A stretch of DNA of 15,416 nucleotides from the NCBI GenBank assembly GCA_964434165.1, contig CAYSUS010000139.1:1-15416 (forward strand). Reading direction: 5' to 3'. This document shows positions 14,537 through 15,416 of this stretch, in pieces (position 1 is the stretch's first letter; each line of letters opens with the position of its first letter). The position numbers were made by a program, and so were the translations under genes. The notes under the pieces are model-generated. The model was not told where the DNA came from and did no database searches. It saw nothing but the letters and a program-made list of their open reading frames with translations. This stretch comes from CAYSUS01 sp964434165 (GTDB taxonomy: Bacteria; Planctomycetota; Planctomycetia; Pirellulales; Thermoguttaceae).

Positions 14537-14660
14537 GCCCGGCTCAACGCCAGTGGGACCTGCTGCCCAATTGACCGCCGGAGAAGGGCCGAGCGCGGCG
14601 ATCCCCGATCCGCAAGTCGTTGATGGAATGGCGATTACGTCTAACAGGTCCATTGGCGCG

Positions 14661-14708
14661 CCGATTGCTTCCCCCACGGGCACCGGCGCGGATTCCGCGC
14701 CGAATCGG
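14661..14708 (+). promoter_or_regulatory. Structured region upstream of groES
   Basis: CGGCGCGG (14684-14691) and CCGCGCCG (14695-14702) form a perfect 8-bp hairpin around ATT, and CCGATT (14661-14666) with AATCGG (14703-14708) closes the whole block. It lies about 100 bases before groES and may be in its leader. No CIRCE sequence (TTAGCACTC-N9-GAGTGCTAA) is seen in the gap, so HrcA control is not supported. Confidence 0.45.
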
Positions 14709-14806
14709 CAGACAACGTCCTGCCGCAGGGCGCGAGAGGCCCCCGGCGGCGACCTTCCCTTACCCACACCTAACGCACCGTCCGACCAACCGGAGGCAAA
14801 CCAGCG

Positions 14807-15127
14807 ATGGCGAAGAAGAAGGAATCCAAGAGCGGCGACATGCAGATCCAGCCCCTCGGCGACCGCGTGGTCATCGAGCGCGAGGAGGGCGAGTCCAAGA
14901 CCTCCGGGGGCATTCTTCTGCCCGACAGCGCCAAGGAGAAGCCCAAGCGGGGCAAGATCGTCAGCGTCGGCACGGGCCGCATGCTTGCCGACGGCACGCG
15001 GGTCGACTTGGCGGTCAAGGTCGGCGATCGGGTCCTGTTCACCTCCTACGCGGGCGACGAGTTCAAGCTCGGCGAGCGCGAGCTGCTTCTGATGCGCGAG
15101 GAGGACATCCTGGCGGTGATCGAGTAG
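14807..15127 (+). CDS. groES: Co-chaperonin GroES (Hsp10)
   Basis: Forms the heptameric lid of the GroEL chaperonin in the cytoplasm. Residues 12-106 match Cpn10: IQPLGDRVVIEREEGESKTSGGILLPDSAKEKP with the mobile loop around SKTSGGILLP, then RGKIVSVGTG, VKVGDRVLFTSYAGDEFKL and EEDILAVIE at the end. The first 11 residues (MAKKKESKSGD) are a charged extension beyond the usual start, making 106 residues against about 95-100. GGAGG lies ten bases before this ATG and supports it, though Met12 is a possible alternative. It is followed after 126 bp by groEL. Confidence 0.96.
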   Translation: MAKKKESKSGDMQIQPLGDRVVIEREEGESKTSGGILLPDSAKEKPKRGKIVSVGTGRMLADGTRVDLAVKVGDRVLFTSYAGDEFKLGERELLLMREEDILAVIE

Positions 15128-15139
15128 GCCCCCGCGTTC

Positions 15140-15170
15140 GACTTTCGGAGTCTCCGGGGCTTCGGAAGTC
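15140..15170 (+). other. Hairpin in the groES-groEL spacer
   Basis: GACTT (15140-15144) pairs with AAGTC (15166-15170), and CGGA/TCCG inside it form a small stem. CTTCC-TG-GGAAG and GGCGA/TCGCC repeats follow before groEL. There is no T-tract. Such a hairpin could act as a processing or attenuation site that tunes the groES:groEL ratio; this is inference. Confidence 0.3.
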
Positions 15171-15253
15171 TTCCTGGGAAGCTTCAAGCACCCAATCCCA
15201 AGCACACACCGGCGAGACGCTTCGCCACACCCGACTCAAGGAGCACAAGACTC

Positions 15254-15416
15254 ATGGCCAAGATGATTGCGTTCGATCAGGAAGCCCGCGACGCCATGCG
15301 CCGCGGCGTGTCCAAGCTTTCCCAGGCGGTGAAGGTTACCCTCGGCCCCCGCGGCCGCAACGTGATCCTCCAGAAGAGCTTCGGCTCGCCCACCGTCACC
15401 AAGGACGGCGTGACCG
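15254..15416 (+). CDS. groEL: Chaperonin GroEL, N-terminal fragment (runs off the window)
   Basis: First 54 codons of the 60-kDa chaperonin, truncated by the window end and not by mutation. MAKMIAFDQEARDAMRRGV aligns with the GroEL N-terminus; VKVTLGPRGRNVIL is the nucleotide phosphate-binding segment and TVTKDGVT contains the conserved Asp (D51) that corresponds to E. coli Asp52 at the ATP site. AAGGAG lies ten bases before the ATG. It is expected to be co-transcribed with groES. Confidence 0.97.
   Translation, partial: MAKMIAFDQEARDAMRRGVSKLSQAVKVTLGPRGRNVILQKSFGSPTVTKDGVT

Noticed and set aside
15128..15253. Terminator between groES and groEL
   Set aside because: Several hairpins but no T-tract, and the gene pair is almost always co-transcribed.

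Overview
The window looks like a chromosomal segment of a high-GC member of the Planctomycetota. This is inferred from the gene mix: a XylR-type LacI/AraC hybrid regulator, a PEP-CTERM secreted protein with a planctomycete-style N-terminal domain, tandem SASA (sialate O-acetylesterase-like) SGNH hydrolases, a PadR/permease-prefix pair and a groES-groEL operon. The class cannot be fixed from sequence alone. I see no tRNA, rRNA, CRISPR array, transposase or prophage gene.

Left part (1-3687): a short UvrC nuclease subunit without its C-terminal helix-hairpin-helix module (minus strand) lies divergent from a triple-PAS NarL-type histidine kinase that has no response regulator beside it. The 245-bp gap between them holds a 72-nt compound inverted repeat, a second strong hairpin and a plausible uvrC promoter that would put the large repeat in the uvrC leader.

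Middle part (3751-10227): a XylR-like regulator (minus) is divergent from a PEP-CTERM surface protein, followed on the plus strand by two secreted SASA-domain esterases. The divergent control region holds two copies of a 26-bp sequence, one before each gene, plus small palindromes. This looks like a locally controlled secretion and carbohydrate-deacylation module, with a sugar-sensing regulator controlling extracytoplasmic hydrolases.

Right part (10303-15416): a VTT/DedA-like membrane protein with a perfect TATAAT placed for a leaderless mRNA; a PadR repressor with a clear operator, translationally coupled to a small membrane protein broken by one extra base in an A5 run; a YjhG/YagF-type D-xylonate dehydratase starting with GTG; a 434-bp gap with a degraded dispersed palindromic repeat, a terminator candidate and hairpins; then groES and the start of groEL. 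No CIRCE element is visible before groES.

The best leads are the duplicated XylR operator candidate, the compound palindrome before uvrC, the single-base frameshift in the PadR partner, and the possible functional link between the XylR regulator, the esterases and the xylonate dehydratase. I did not find a clearly new defence or mobile system.
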